Below, one piece after another: positions 55,932 to 63,106 of a DNA stretch of 64,000 nucleotides (the first letter of the stretch is position 1; every line of letters starts with the position of its first letter). Position numbers and translations under genes: made by a program. The notes beneath the pieces are model-generated. The model ran no database searches and was not told the DNA's origin. It saw only the letters and a list, made by a program, of their open reading frames with translations. Source of the DNA: Brachybacterium fresconis (GTDB lineage: Bacteria; Actinomycetota; Actinomycetes; Actinomycetales; Dermabacteraceae); NCBI RefSeq assembly GCF_017876515.1, contig NZ_JAGIOC010000001.1, positions 4,464,001 to 4,528,000 on the forward strand, written 5' to 3'.

Positions 55932-57137
55932 ATGGACGGGTCCGCACGCCTGGCCGAGATCGAGCAGGCGCTGGCCCGCGAGGGCTGGTCCGAGCGGCCG
56001 GTGGCGGTGCTCGATCTCGACGCCTTCGACGCGAACCTCGCGGAGCTCGCCCGGCGTGCCGACGGCACCCCGCTGCGGGTCGCCTCGAAATCCCTGCGGG
56101 TGCGCACGCTGCTGGACCGGGCGCTGGCGCATCCCGGCTGCCGCGGCGTGCTCGCCTACACGCTGCCGGAGGCCCTCTGGCTCGCGGACGGCGGGATCGA
56201 GGACCTGGTGGTCGCCTATCCCACCACCGACCGCGCCGCCCTGCGCCGACTGGCGGGCGACCCGTCGGCGCCGGCCGCCATCACCCTGATGGTCGACGAG
56301 GTCGCCCAGCTCGAGCTGCTCCTGGACGCGACGTCGGACGTGCGCGACGGGACGCGGCCGATCCGGGTCGCGATCGAGCTCGACGTCTCCTATGCTCCGC
56401 TGCCCGGCATCCGCTTCGGCGCCCACCGCTCCCCGGTGCGCACCCCCGCACAGGCCCGCGAGCTGGCCGAGGAGATCGCCCGCCGCCCGGGCCTCGAGCT
56501 GGTCGGCCTGATGGCCTACGAGGGGCACGTCGCCGGGGTCACCGACGCGGCCCGCACCCCCTACGGCGCCGCCGTGCGAACCATGAAGGCCCTCTCCCGA
56601 CCCGACATCGCGTCCCGCCGCGCCGAGGCGGTCTCCGCGGTCCGGGAGGTGGCGGACCTCGAGTTCGTCAACGGCGGCGGCACCGGCTCGATCGAGTCCA
56701 CCGGCGCCGAGGCCGTCGTCACCGAGATCGCCGCCGGCTCCGGACTCGTCGGCTCCGGGCTGTTCGACCACTACCGCGATTTCCACCCCCGACCCGCCCT
56801 GCACCTGGGGTTCTCCGTGGTCCGACGACCAGCCCCCGGGATCGCCACGCTGCTGGGCGGCGGATGGATCGCCAGCGGTGTCCCCGGTCAGGACCGTCTG
56901 CCCACCATCGCGCACCCGCCCGGCCTGGCCTACGCCCCGCAGGAGGCGGCCGGCGAGGTGCAGACCCCGGTCGTGGGCGCCGCTGCCGACGATCTGCGGG
57001 TGGGGGAGACCGTCTGGCTGCGCCATGCGAAGGCGGGAGAGCCCGCGGAGCATCTGGCGGCATATGTGCTGATCTCCGGCGACGAGGTGGTCGCCGCCGC
57101 CCCCACCTACCGTGGAGAGGGGGCAGTCTTTCTCTGA
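55932..57137 (+). CDS. PLP-dependent D-threonine aldolase-like / alanine-racemase-fold enzyme
   Basis: The 401-residue fold-type III PLP protein has the cofactor Lys in RVASKSLRVR (about 52), a TIM-barrel with ELVGLMAYEGHVAG and FVNGGGTGSIEST (phosphate-binding), and the metal-site-like C-terminal HPPGLAYAPQEA. It resembles amino-acid deaminase/aldolase proteins acting on D-threonine or D-serine; the substrate is not certain. The ATG is one base past the previous stop. Three 14 bp tandem repeats begin at its stop codon. Confidence 0.87.
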   Translation: MDGSARLAEIEQALAREGWSERPVAVLDLDAFDANLAELARRADGTPLRVASKSLRVRTLLDRALAHPGCRGVLAYTLPEALWLADGGIEDLVVAYPTTDRAALRRLAGDPSAPAAITLMVDEVAQLELLLDATSDVRDGTRPIRVAIELDVSYAPLPGIRFGAHRSPVRTPAQARELAEEIARRPGLELVGLMAYEGHVAGVTDAARTPYGAAVRTMKALSRPDIASRRAEAVSAVREVADLEFVNGGGTGSIESTGAEAVVTEIAAGSGLVGSGLFDHYRDFHPRPALHLGFSVVRRPAPGIATLLGGGWIASGVPGQDRLPTIAHPPGLAYAPQEAAGEVQTPVVGAAADDLRVGETVWLRHAKAGEPAEHLAAYVLISGDEVVAAAPTYRGEGAVFL

Positions 57138-57175
57138 GGAGATGCCGCTGAGGAGATGCCGCTGAGGAGATGCCG
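57134..57175 (+). repeat. Three tandem 14 bp repeats carrying Shine-Dalgarno/ATG-like sequences
   Basis: CTGAGGAGATGCCG occurs three times in a row, starting at the stop codon of the PLP-enzyme gene. Each copy has GAGGAG abutting ATG, in a different frame because 14 is not a multiple of 3. Confidence 0.9.
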
Positions 57176-57269
57176 CTCGCCGGCTCGCGAGGGTCCGGGC
57201 CGGCGGACCACGGCGGCCGAGCCATCGGACCGCAGCGGTCGAGCCCGCGGACCGGAACGGAAGGAACCC

Positions 57270-58583
57270 ATGGTGCTGATCTCATGCCCGACCCACCGCA
57301 CCTGGAGCGGGACGGTCCGCTGGAGCCCGCAGCAGGTCCTTGCTCCGCGCAGCGAGGACGAGATCCTCGCGGCCATGCGCACCGCCCGAGAGGCCGGGGC
57401 GGGCCTGCGGATGATCGGCGGCGGGCACTCCTTCTCCGCGCTGGTGGCGACCGACGGCGTGATGGCCGGCCTCGACGGCTACCGGGGTCTGGTGCGGGTC
57501 GACGCCGACTCCGGGTTCGTCACGCTGCGAGGCGGCACCCGGTTGTGGGAGATCGCCGACCTGCTCGCCCCGCACGGCCTCGCATTGTCGGTGATGGGGG
57601 ACATCGACCACCAGTCCATCGCCGGGGCGATCCAGACCGGCACCCACGGCACCGGAGCGCGCTTCACCGGCTTCGCGGGCATGGTCCGCGGGCTCCGCCT
57701 CGCCCTGCCCGACGGATCCGTCGTGGACACCTCACCGACCCGGGACCCCGATCTCTTCCAGGCCGCCCGTCTGGGGCTCGGCGCGGTCGGCGTCGTCCTC
57801 GAGGTCACCCTCGCCTGCGTGCCCCGGTACCGGTTGGATCTCGTGGAGGCCACCGTCGACCTCGACGAGGCGCTCGGCAGCTTCGTCGCGGACTCCGCGA
57901 TCGCCGACCACCACGAGCTGTTCTGGTTCCCGCGCACCGACCGGGCGACCGTGCGGACCATGCGCCGGGTCCCCCAGGACACCCCGGCCCGGGGCCCCGG
58001 TCGCGTGGCCGGGGTGATCCAGCAGGAGGTGCTCGGCAACGGGGCCTGGGAGCTGCTGTGCCGTGGGGCCTCGCTCGCACCGGCCCTCAGCCGGCCCGCC
58101 GCCGAGCTCGCTTCCCGGGTCTTCGCCGGGCCGCGGGTGCTGGACGATTCCGCCGCGGTGTTCACCGCGCCGCGCCGGGTGCGCTTCCACGAGTCCGAAT
58201 GGGCGATCCCCACCGAACGTCTCGGGGAGGCGTTCACCGCGCTGCGGGCACGGCTGACGGCCGAGGACGTCCGCGTCACCTTCCCGCTCGAGATCCGCCG
58301 CGCCGCGCCCGACGACGTCTGGCTGTCCACCGCCTACGGCCGCGACACCGTCTACCTCGCGGCGCACCGCTACCACCGGGAGGACCCCGGGCCGTACCTG
58401 CTGCTGATCCAGCGCATCCTCGCCCCCTTCACGGCTCGTCCGCACTGGGGCAAGCAGCACTGGCTCGGGGCCCCACAGCTTCGGGAGCTGTATCCGCGCT
58501 TCGAGGACTTCCGGGCGGTGCGCGCGGCGGCCGACCCCGAGGGGATGCTCATGACCCCGTATCTCCGCCATCTGCTGGGATGA
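57270..58583 (+). CDS. D-arabinono-1,4-lactone oxidase-type FAD oxidoreductase
   Basis: The 437-residue VAO-family enzyme has the FAD-binding segments RMIGGGHSFSALVATDG (about 46-62) and GDIDHQSIAGAIQTGTHGTG (about 110-129). The ALO cap domain follows, with HESEWAIPTE and the C-terminal HWGKQHWLG. Such enzymes oxidise aldonolactones (arabinono- or gulonolactone). AAGGAA lies 5 nt before the ATG. It lies two genes from the PLP enzyme run and upstream of the phosphatase; a pathway link is not evident. Confidence 0.9.
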   Translation: MVLISCPTHRTWSGTVRWSPQQVLAPRSEDEILAAMRTAREAGAGLRMIGGGHSFSALVATDGVMAGLDGYRGLVRVDADSGFVTLRGGTRLWEIADLLAPHGLALSVMGDIDHQSIAGAIQTGTHGTGARFTGFAGMVRGLRLALPDGSVVDTSPTRDPDLFQAARLGLGAVGVVLEVTLACVPRYRLDLVEATVDLDEALGSFVADSAIADHHELFWFPRTDRATVRTMRRVPQDTPARGPGRVAGVIQQEVLGNGAWELLCRGASLAPALSRPAAELASRVFAGPRVLDDSAAVFTAPRRVRFHESEWAIPTERLGEAFTALRARLTAEDVRVTFPLEIRRAAPDDVWLSTAYGRDTVYLAAHRYHREDPGPYLLLIQRILAPFTARPHWGKQHWLGAPQLRELYPRFEDFRAVRAAADPEGMLMTPYLRHLLG

Positions 58584-58632
58584 TGGGGGAGTCCGTCCTG
58601 CGGCGGGATCGGCACCCGGGTCCGCCGCGGCC

Positions 58633-58638
58633 TAGGCT
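58633..58638 (+). promoter_or_regulatory. -10 element for leaderless phosphatase gene
   Basis: TAGGCT is followed by 7 nt and the ATG at 58646. Confidence 0.6.
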
Positions 58639-58645
58639 GTCGGCG

Positions 58646-59533
58646 ATGAACAGCTCCTCGCCCCGCACCCCGCCCTCGTCCGTCCCCAGCCCGACGCGTC
58701 TGCTGGAGATCGCGACCACCGCGGCCGGCGCCGCGGCCGACTACATCCGCTCCCTGGACCGTGACCACCTCAGTCGCGAGTACAAGACCTCCAGCCACGA
58801 CATCGTCACCGAGCACGACAGGGCGAGCGAGGAGATCATCGTCTCCGAGCTGCGGCGCCTGCTGCCGACCTGCCGCATCGTCGGCGAGGAGGGCGGGGAG
58901 CGCCCGGCCGCGGAGGGCTCCGCCGAGGCGGAGGGCCCGGTGGTGAGCTTCTACGTCGACCCCATCGACGGCACCAGCAACTTCGCCGCCGGACTGCCGC
59001 TGTTCTGCATCTCGATCGGGGTCGCGGTCGATGACGAGCTGGTCGCCGGGGTGATCGACGCGCCGATCCTCGGTCAGATCTTCTCCGCGGCCGACGGGCC
59101 CGCGATGCTGGGCGGCGTCCCGATCAGCCCGCGCTCGACGAATGCCCCGGCCGATGCCCTGCTGCTGACCGGCTTCCCCGGGCAGCGCGACGCCCTCGAG
59201 TTCCCCGAGCTCGCCGCCCGCGCCCACGTCGAGATCCACCAGGAGCACTCCGCCGTCCGCCACCTCGGCACCGCGGCCCTGGAGCTCGCCTACGTCGCCG
59301 CCGGCTGGGCCGATGCCACCGCACTGGCCTCGATCAACTCCTGGGACATCGCCGCCGGTTTCCATCTCGTCCGGCAGGCGGGCGGCTCGATCCGCAGCTG
59401 GCCGGGACGGGACCGCAGCGACCGGCCCGCTCACCTCCACCCCGCCTACGTCGCCTGCACGGGACCCGAGCGGCTCGACCTGCTCGATGCGCTCCACGAG
59501 CAGGTCCAGGAGGTCCGCGACGCGGATCTGTGA
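58646..59533 (+). CDS. Inositol-monophosphatase-family phosphatase
   Basis: The 295-residue protein has the family metal-binding motifs: VGEEGGE (Glu ligand, about 78), DPIDGTSNFAAG (about 110-121) and WDIAAGFHLVRQAGG near 234. The family covers inositol-1-phosphate, fructose-1,6-bisphosphate and histidinol-phosphate phosphatases; the specific substrate is not clear. The ATG is placed by a TAGGCT element 7 nt upstream. It is the last gene before tRNA-Ala. Confidence 0.9.
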   Translation: MNSSSPRTPPSSVPSPTRLLEIATTAAGAAADYIRSLDRDHLSREYKTSSHDIVTEHDRASEEIIVSELRRLLPTCRIVGEEGGERPAAEGSAEAEGPVVSFYVDPIDGTSNFAAGLPLFCISIGVAVDDELVAGVIDAPILGQIFSAADGPAMLGGVPISPRSTNAPADALLLTGFPGQRDALEFPELAARAHVEIHQEHSAVRHLGTAALELAYVAAGWADATALASINSWDIAAGFHLVRQAGGSIRSWPGRDRSDRPAHLHPAYVACTGPERLDLLDALHEQVQEVRDADL

Positions 59534-59609
59534 TCCTCGTCAAGGCGGCCTCGTCAGTTCGTCACCCGGCGCTGCCCGGTGCTAATCTGTCGGGGTCGCC
59601 ACGCGACAT

Positions 59610-59682
59610 GGGGCTATGGCGCAGTTGGTAGCGCGTCTCGTTCGCAATGAGAAGGTCCGGGGTTCGAATCCCCGTAGCTCCA
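59610..59682 (+). tRNA. tRNA-Ala(CGC)
   Basis: A complete 73 nt cloverleaf: acceptor GGGGCTA/TAGCTCC, D arm GCGC/GCGC, anticodon stem TCTCG/TGAGA with loop TTCGCAA (anticodon CGC, reading GCG), variable AGGTC and T arm CGGGG-TTCGAAT-CCCCG, discriminator A. The 3' CCA is not encoded. A possible -10 (TAATCT, 59583-59588) lies upstream, and a strong terminator follows. Confidence 0.97.
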
Positions 59683-59688
59683 CCGCAT

Positions 59689-59734
59689 GACCTGGGCCGC
59701 GTTACCGTTCACGAACGGTTGCGCGGCCCAGGTC
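59689..59734 (+). terminator. tRNA-Ala terminator
   Basis: A 13 bp perfect stem (59689-59701, 59722-59734) encloses an inner 7 bp hairpin (59704-59710, 59713-59719), followed by CTTTCTG, the most U-rich terminator tail in the window. Confidence 0.9.
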
Positions 59735-59809
59735 TTTCTGCGTCCGGTGCCATGTGGTGGGATGGAGGGACGCCCGGCCAGACGATGGCCGCCGACCCCG
59801 GGGAGCCGC

Positions 59810-60985
59810 ATGATCCAGCCCGTCGCAGCGCCCGCAGGTCGCCCGCTGGTCTCGGCGGTGACCGGGACCAATGGCAAGACCAGCGTCGCCAGTGCCACCC
59901 TGCAGCTGTTGCGGGCCGTCGGGTGGCGCGCAGCGGGCTACGACTCGACCGGCATCACGGACGTCGACGGCATCGTGCACATCGCGCGTCCACGGCGTTC
60001 ACCGGACTTTCTGCCCGAGATGATCGAGTACCAGGCTCGCGCCGGTGCGACGGCCATGTCCCTCGAGGCCTTCGTCGGCATCCTCGCCGACGGACTGTTC
60101 GAGCGCGTCGAGGTCGACACCGCCGTGTGCACGGGTCTCGAACGAGATCACCTGGACGTCCACGGCAGCATCGAGGCGTACTGGGGCGCCAAGCTGTCCC
60201 TGTTCGACACGCACCTGCGGCCCGACGGGGTCGCCGTGATGGCGACGGACTGCGCGCAGGGTGACCGGGTGCGCGCTGCGGTGCAGCGGCGCGGGGCGCG
60301 CCTGGTCACGGTGGGGGAGGGCGGAGACCTCGCGTTCACGGCCCCTCGGGAGGTCGATGGAGGGCTCTGCGGACGACTCATGATCGACGAGGAGGTCTTC
60401 GAGGTCACGCTGCCGACGGTGCACTCGATCGCCGTCACCAATCTGCTGCTGGCCGCGGCCGCCGTCCTCACCGCGGGGTCTGCGCCGGACATCCTGGCCC
60501 GGGCTCTCGAGGAGACCACCCCGCCGCCGGGTCGTCTCGAGGTCATCGCGCGGAGCCGCGGCGTCACCGCGATGGTCGACACCGCGCACAATCCCGGCGC
60601 TCTGCGGACCGCACTGCGAACGGTGCGGGCACGCACGACGGGACGGCTGCTGGTGGTGTTCGGGGCCGGCGGGGAGAGGGACCGTCCCAAGCGGAACGAG
60701 ATGGGGGCGATCGCCGCTTCGCTCGCCGACCTCGTGATCCTGACCGACGACAACCCCCGGCGCGAGTCACCGGGGCGCATCCGCTCCGATGTGCGTGCGG
60801 GATGCCCGGACTGCCTGGAGATCCCGCGCCGACAGGACGCGATCCACGCCGCGCTGGAGATAGCCCGTCCAGGCGACGTCGTGCTGGTCGCCGGCAAGGG
60901 CGACGAGACGGAGCAGCTGATCGGGACCCGTCGAGTGCCCCACGACGACCGCGAGGTCATCCGGCGAGCGATGCCGCAGACATGA
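59810..60985 (+). CDS. MurE-like Mur ligase lacking the UDP-sugar-binding domain
   Basis: The 391-residue protein starts almost at the ATP P-loop (TGTNGKTSVAS, about 18-28), so the N-terminal UDP-MurNAc-binding domain of MurE (about 100 residues) is absent. The central domain has CTGLERDHLDVHGS and the carbamylated-lysine segment WGAKLSLF. The C-terminal domain has FGAGGERDRPKR, DDNPRRESP (the DNPR diaminopimelate motif of MurE) and VLVAGKGDE. GGGAG (59801-59805) supports the ATG. It may ligate an amino acid to a substrate other than UDP-MurNAc-dipeptide. Confidence 0.88.
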   Translation: MIQPVAAPAGRPLVSAVTGTNGKTSVASATLQLLRAVGWRAAGYDSTGITDVDGIVHIARPRRSPDFLPEMIEYQARAGATAMSLEAFVGILADGLFERVEVDTAVCTGLERDHLDVHGSIEAYWGAKLSLFDTHLRPDGVAVMATDCAQGDRVRAAVQRRGARLVTVGEGGDLAFTAPREVDGGLCGRLMIDEEVFEVTLPTVHSIAVTNLLLAAAAVLTAGSAPDILARALEETTPPPGRLEVIARSRGVTAMVDTAHNPGALRTALRTVRARTTGRLLVVFGAGGERDRPKRNEMGAIAASLADLVILTDDNPRRESPGRIRSDVRAGCPDCLEIPRRQDAIHAALEIARPGDVVLVAGKGDETEQLIGTRRVPHDDREVIRRAMPQT

Positions 60986-61033
60986 TCTGCGCGGTGCCCG
61001 CAGGGAGTGGACACCGCGCAGCTCAGGAACGGC

Positions 61034-61246
61034 TCAGATCTTCCCGCCGTCGGGGTCATATCCTCCGTCGGGGTTCCAGCCTCCGTCGGGGTCGCCTCCG
61101 CTGTCGGGGTTCCAGCCTCCGTCGGGGTCGCCTCCGCTGTCGGGGTTCCAGCCGCCGTCGGGGTCGCCCCCTCCGTCCGGGTTCCATCCGCCGTCCGGAT
61201 CGTAGCCCCCATCCGGGTCATATCCGGGATTCACGCCGTTCGTCAT
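61034..61246 (-). CDS. 70-residue protein of ten tandem hexapeptide repeats
   Basis: After an eight-residue N-terminus the protein consists of ten units of the form aromatic/Gly-(D/N)-P-D-(G/S)-G: YDPDGG, YDPDGG, WNPDGG, GDPDGG, WNPDSG, GDPDGG, WNPDSG, GDPDGG, WNPDGG, YDPDGG, then KI. AGGAGG lies 5 nt before the ATG on the minus strand, one of the best ribosome sites in the window. It has no membrane segment or signal peptide. It could be a structural, metal-binding or peptide-precursor protein; I do not know a matching family. It is convergent with the MurE-like gene. Confidence 0.7.
   Translation of the reverse strand: MTNGVNPGYDPDGGYDPDGGWNPDGGGDPDGGWNPDSGGDPDGGWNPDSGGDPDGGWNPDGGYDPDGGKI
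61041..61220. repeat. 18 bp / 36 bp tandem repeat array
   Basis: DNA units of 18 bp underlie the hexapeptide repeats. Two adjacent 36 bp super-units in the centre (roughly 61075-61146) are identical or nearly so, showing recent duplication. The opposite strand is also open because the unit length is a multiple of three. Confidence 0.85.
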
Positions 61247-61697
61247 GATGCCTCCTGGCTTCGGTGTGTGTCCTTCGTCATAGAGTCAACGTGCTTCCTC
61301 GCGTGCGTGCAAGGGGTGTGCGGTGAATTCTTGGACATGTGCCGGGTCGGCCGTCACGTCCAGCATTCGGCTCCCTCTCGTGACGGCGTGGTCCGCCACG
61401 AAGGCACCGCATGATGGCGCGCTGCGGTGCGATCATCCGAGAACTCGCTCGGACGGGACACCGAAGGGGGTCCTCATGGCCGCACCCACCGACGTCGTCT
61501 CCGTGGCCGCGCGCGGCATCATGCCCACCCGCGCCTGGGACCTGCTCGCCGGCCGGGTCCTGCGGGTCTACTCCTCGATGGACCGCTTCACGGGCCATCG
61601 GGGCCCCCGAGGACCGAGGACCGAGGACCGCGGCGTGGCCGGCCGGCCTCCCGCCGGGTACTCTCCCTGCGGAACCACCGACCGGGGGAGGGGCGCG
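61247..61697. other. 451 bp gap with a possible upstream start for the hydrolase
   Basis: The frame of the hydrolase is open back to about 61323. ATG 61476 with GAAGGGGG upstream would add 74 residues (MAAPTDVVSVAARG...), a sequence I cannot place in the fold. It includes a 7 bp tandem repeat GAGGACC three times (61609-61629). On the minus strand the region holds the promoter of the hexapeptide gene, perhaps including TTGACT near 61287. Confidence 0.5.
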
Positions 61698-62447
61698 ATG
61701 ACCACGAGCATCGTCCTGATCCACGCCATCCGCTCCTCGCGCACCATGTGGCAGGGACAGGTCCGTCGCCTGCGCGAGCACGGCTACCGGGTGATCGCCC
61801 CGGATCTGCCCGGGCACGGGCTCCGACGAGGCGAGACGTTCTCTCTGCACGGCGCCCTGGAGACCATCGACGAGGCCGTCGCGGCCTGCGAGGAGCCGCC
61901 GCTGCTGGTCGGCCTCTCCCTCGGCGGCTACATGACGCTGCACTGGGCGGCGCAGAACCCGCAGCGGCTCGCGGCGGTGGTCGCCGCGGACTGCACGATC
62001 GTCCCCGGCCCCGCTTCGGTTCGCCTCTACGGGCTGTGGATGAGCATGAAGGACTGGATGCCGGGGGACACGGATTCCCGGGTGGCACGCGCCTTCGCCC
62101 GACGCCATACCCGCAAGGCCGCGAGACGCTACTACGGCGGCGGCCGTGCCCGCGGGGTGGTGCCCACCGTCGTGCGCACGATCGGTGCCCTCGACCTGCT
62201 CGCGGACGTCGCCTCGATCGAGGTGCCGATCACCTTCGTCAACGGCGAGCACGACCCGTTCCGACGCCACGAGGCGCAGTTCCTCGAGGCGTCGCGGGAC
62301 GGGAAGCTGGTGGTGCTGCACGACGCCGGACACATCGCGAACCTCTCCCGGCCCAAGCGCTTCGCCAAGGTGCTGCGACGCGCCGCCGGCCCGCGATCCT
62401 CCCCTTCGCGGGTGCGGGCGGGAATGGGCGACGGTGCCCGCGCGTAA
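61698..62447 (+). CDS. Alpha/beta hydrolase
   Basis: The 249-residue fold begins with the first beta strand SIVLIHAIRSS and has the nucleophile elbow GLSLGGYM (about Ser74), the acid in NGEHDPFRR and the catalytic His in HDAGHIANLSRP near 225. The substrate is unknown. The ATG at 61698 is chosen because GGGGGAGGGG lies just upstream and the fold starts at once; a longer form from 61476 cannot be excluded. It is convergent with the PH-like gene. Confidence 0.87.
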   Translation: MTTSIVLIHAIRSSRTMWQGQVRRLREHGYRVIAPDLPGHGLRRGETFSLHGALETIDEAVAACEEPPLLVGLSLGGYMTLHWAAQNPQRLAAVVAADCTIVPGPASVRLYGLWMSMKDWMPGDTDSRVARAFARRHTRKAARRYYGGGRARGVVPTVVRTIGALDLLADVASIEVPITFVNGEHDPFRRHEAQFLEASRDGKLVVLHDAGHIANLSRPKRFAKVLRRAAGPRSSPSRVRAGMGDGARA

Positions 62448-62463
62448 CGCCCCGCCCGGGGCG
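62448..62463. terminator. Hairpin between convergent hydrolase and PH-like genes
   Basis: CGCCCC/GGGGCG (62448-62453, 62458-62463) with a 4 nt loop starts immediately after the hydrolase TAA. Confidence 0.6.
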
Positions 62464-62504
62464 CCCTCGCCGGTGGCTGCTCGCGCTGCGGTGCCGCCGA
62501 CCGC

Positions 62505-62912
62505 TCAGTCGGGCAGGTGACCGGTGCGCAGGAGGTGCTCGAACGCCTGGGCGAAGCGTTCCGCGTCGGCCTTCCGGTTCGGCATCATCGCGATGTCCCG
62601 AGCCCCCTGGACCTGGATCTTCACCCGCGAGAAGATCCCGGGCCGGTAGGTGATGCCGGTGATCCGGTCGGCGCGCGCCTCCTTCTTGATCTTCACGCCC
62701 GTGAAGCCGCCGGTCACCTTCGCCACCAGCAGCCGACGCACGGTCGCGATCATCACGTCGGGATAGTCGCCGGCGACCCCCGGCACGGCGAGCAGGACCT
62801 CTTCCTGCGGGTCCAGCGCCTTGGGGACGTCGCGCCGCAGTCCCGGCGAGGAGAACAGCTCGTTGCGGTTCAGCGCGGTGGCATAGGACATGGAAGCGCG
62901 GGACGTGGTCAT
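62505..62912 (-). CDS. Small PH-like (YokE-type) domain protein
   Basis: The 135-residue soluble protein has the segment EEVLLAVPGVAGDYPDVMIATVRRLLVAKV, given here in part as VLLAVPGVAGDYPD, followed by GFTGVKIKKEARADRITGI and YRPGIFSRVKIQVQGA. This matches the bacterial PH/YokE pattern of alternating beta strands. Function is unknown. The ATG at 62912 is set by TACGAT 6 nt upstream (leaderless). It is divergent from the WXG-type gene. Confidence 0.78.
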   Translation of the reverse strand: MTTSRASMSYATALNRNELFSSPGLRRDVPKALDPQEEVLLAVPGVAGDYPDVMIATVRRLLVAKVTGGFTGVKIKKEARADRITGITYRPGIFSRVKIQVQGARDIAMMPNRKADAERFAQAFEHLLRTGHLPD

Positions 62913-62918
62913 CGCGCC

Positions 62919-62924
62919 ATCGTA
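62919..62924 (-). promoter_or_regulatory. -10 element for leaderless PH-like gene
   Basis: TACGAT then GGCGCG then ATG on the minus strand, identical to the arrangement before 54383. Confidence 0.65.
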
Positions 62925-63029
62925 GAGCCACGGTGCGCCGCACGCAGAGCTGTGGCACCCCGTGCGGCGCACCGGTCGGGGACCGGCAGCAGGCGATGGG
63001 GACTTGTCCCCATGGGCGGATCCGTCGAG

Positions 63030-63039
63030 CGTATATACG
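63030..63039. promoter_or_regulatory. AT-rich palindrome CGTATATACG in the divergent region
   Basis: A perfect 10 bp palindrome containing TATATA is the most AT-rich spot in this interval. It may be the -10 of the WXG-type gene, with TTGTCC about 22 nt upstream as a poorly spaced -35, or an operator. Confidence 0.4.
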
Positions 63040-63106
63040 GTCGAGGACGATACGGATGACGAGCGGCCGCCCCCGCAGGAGAGGCGGCCAGGACGATGGG
63101 GCGGGC

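Noticed and set aside
61007-61414. Plus-strand frame with VGVPASVGVASA repeats
   Set aside because: It is the complement of the hexapeptide array; the minus strand has the strong ribosome site, the plus strand has none.
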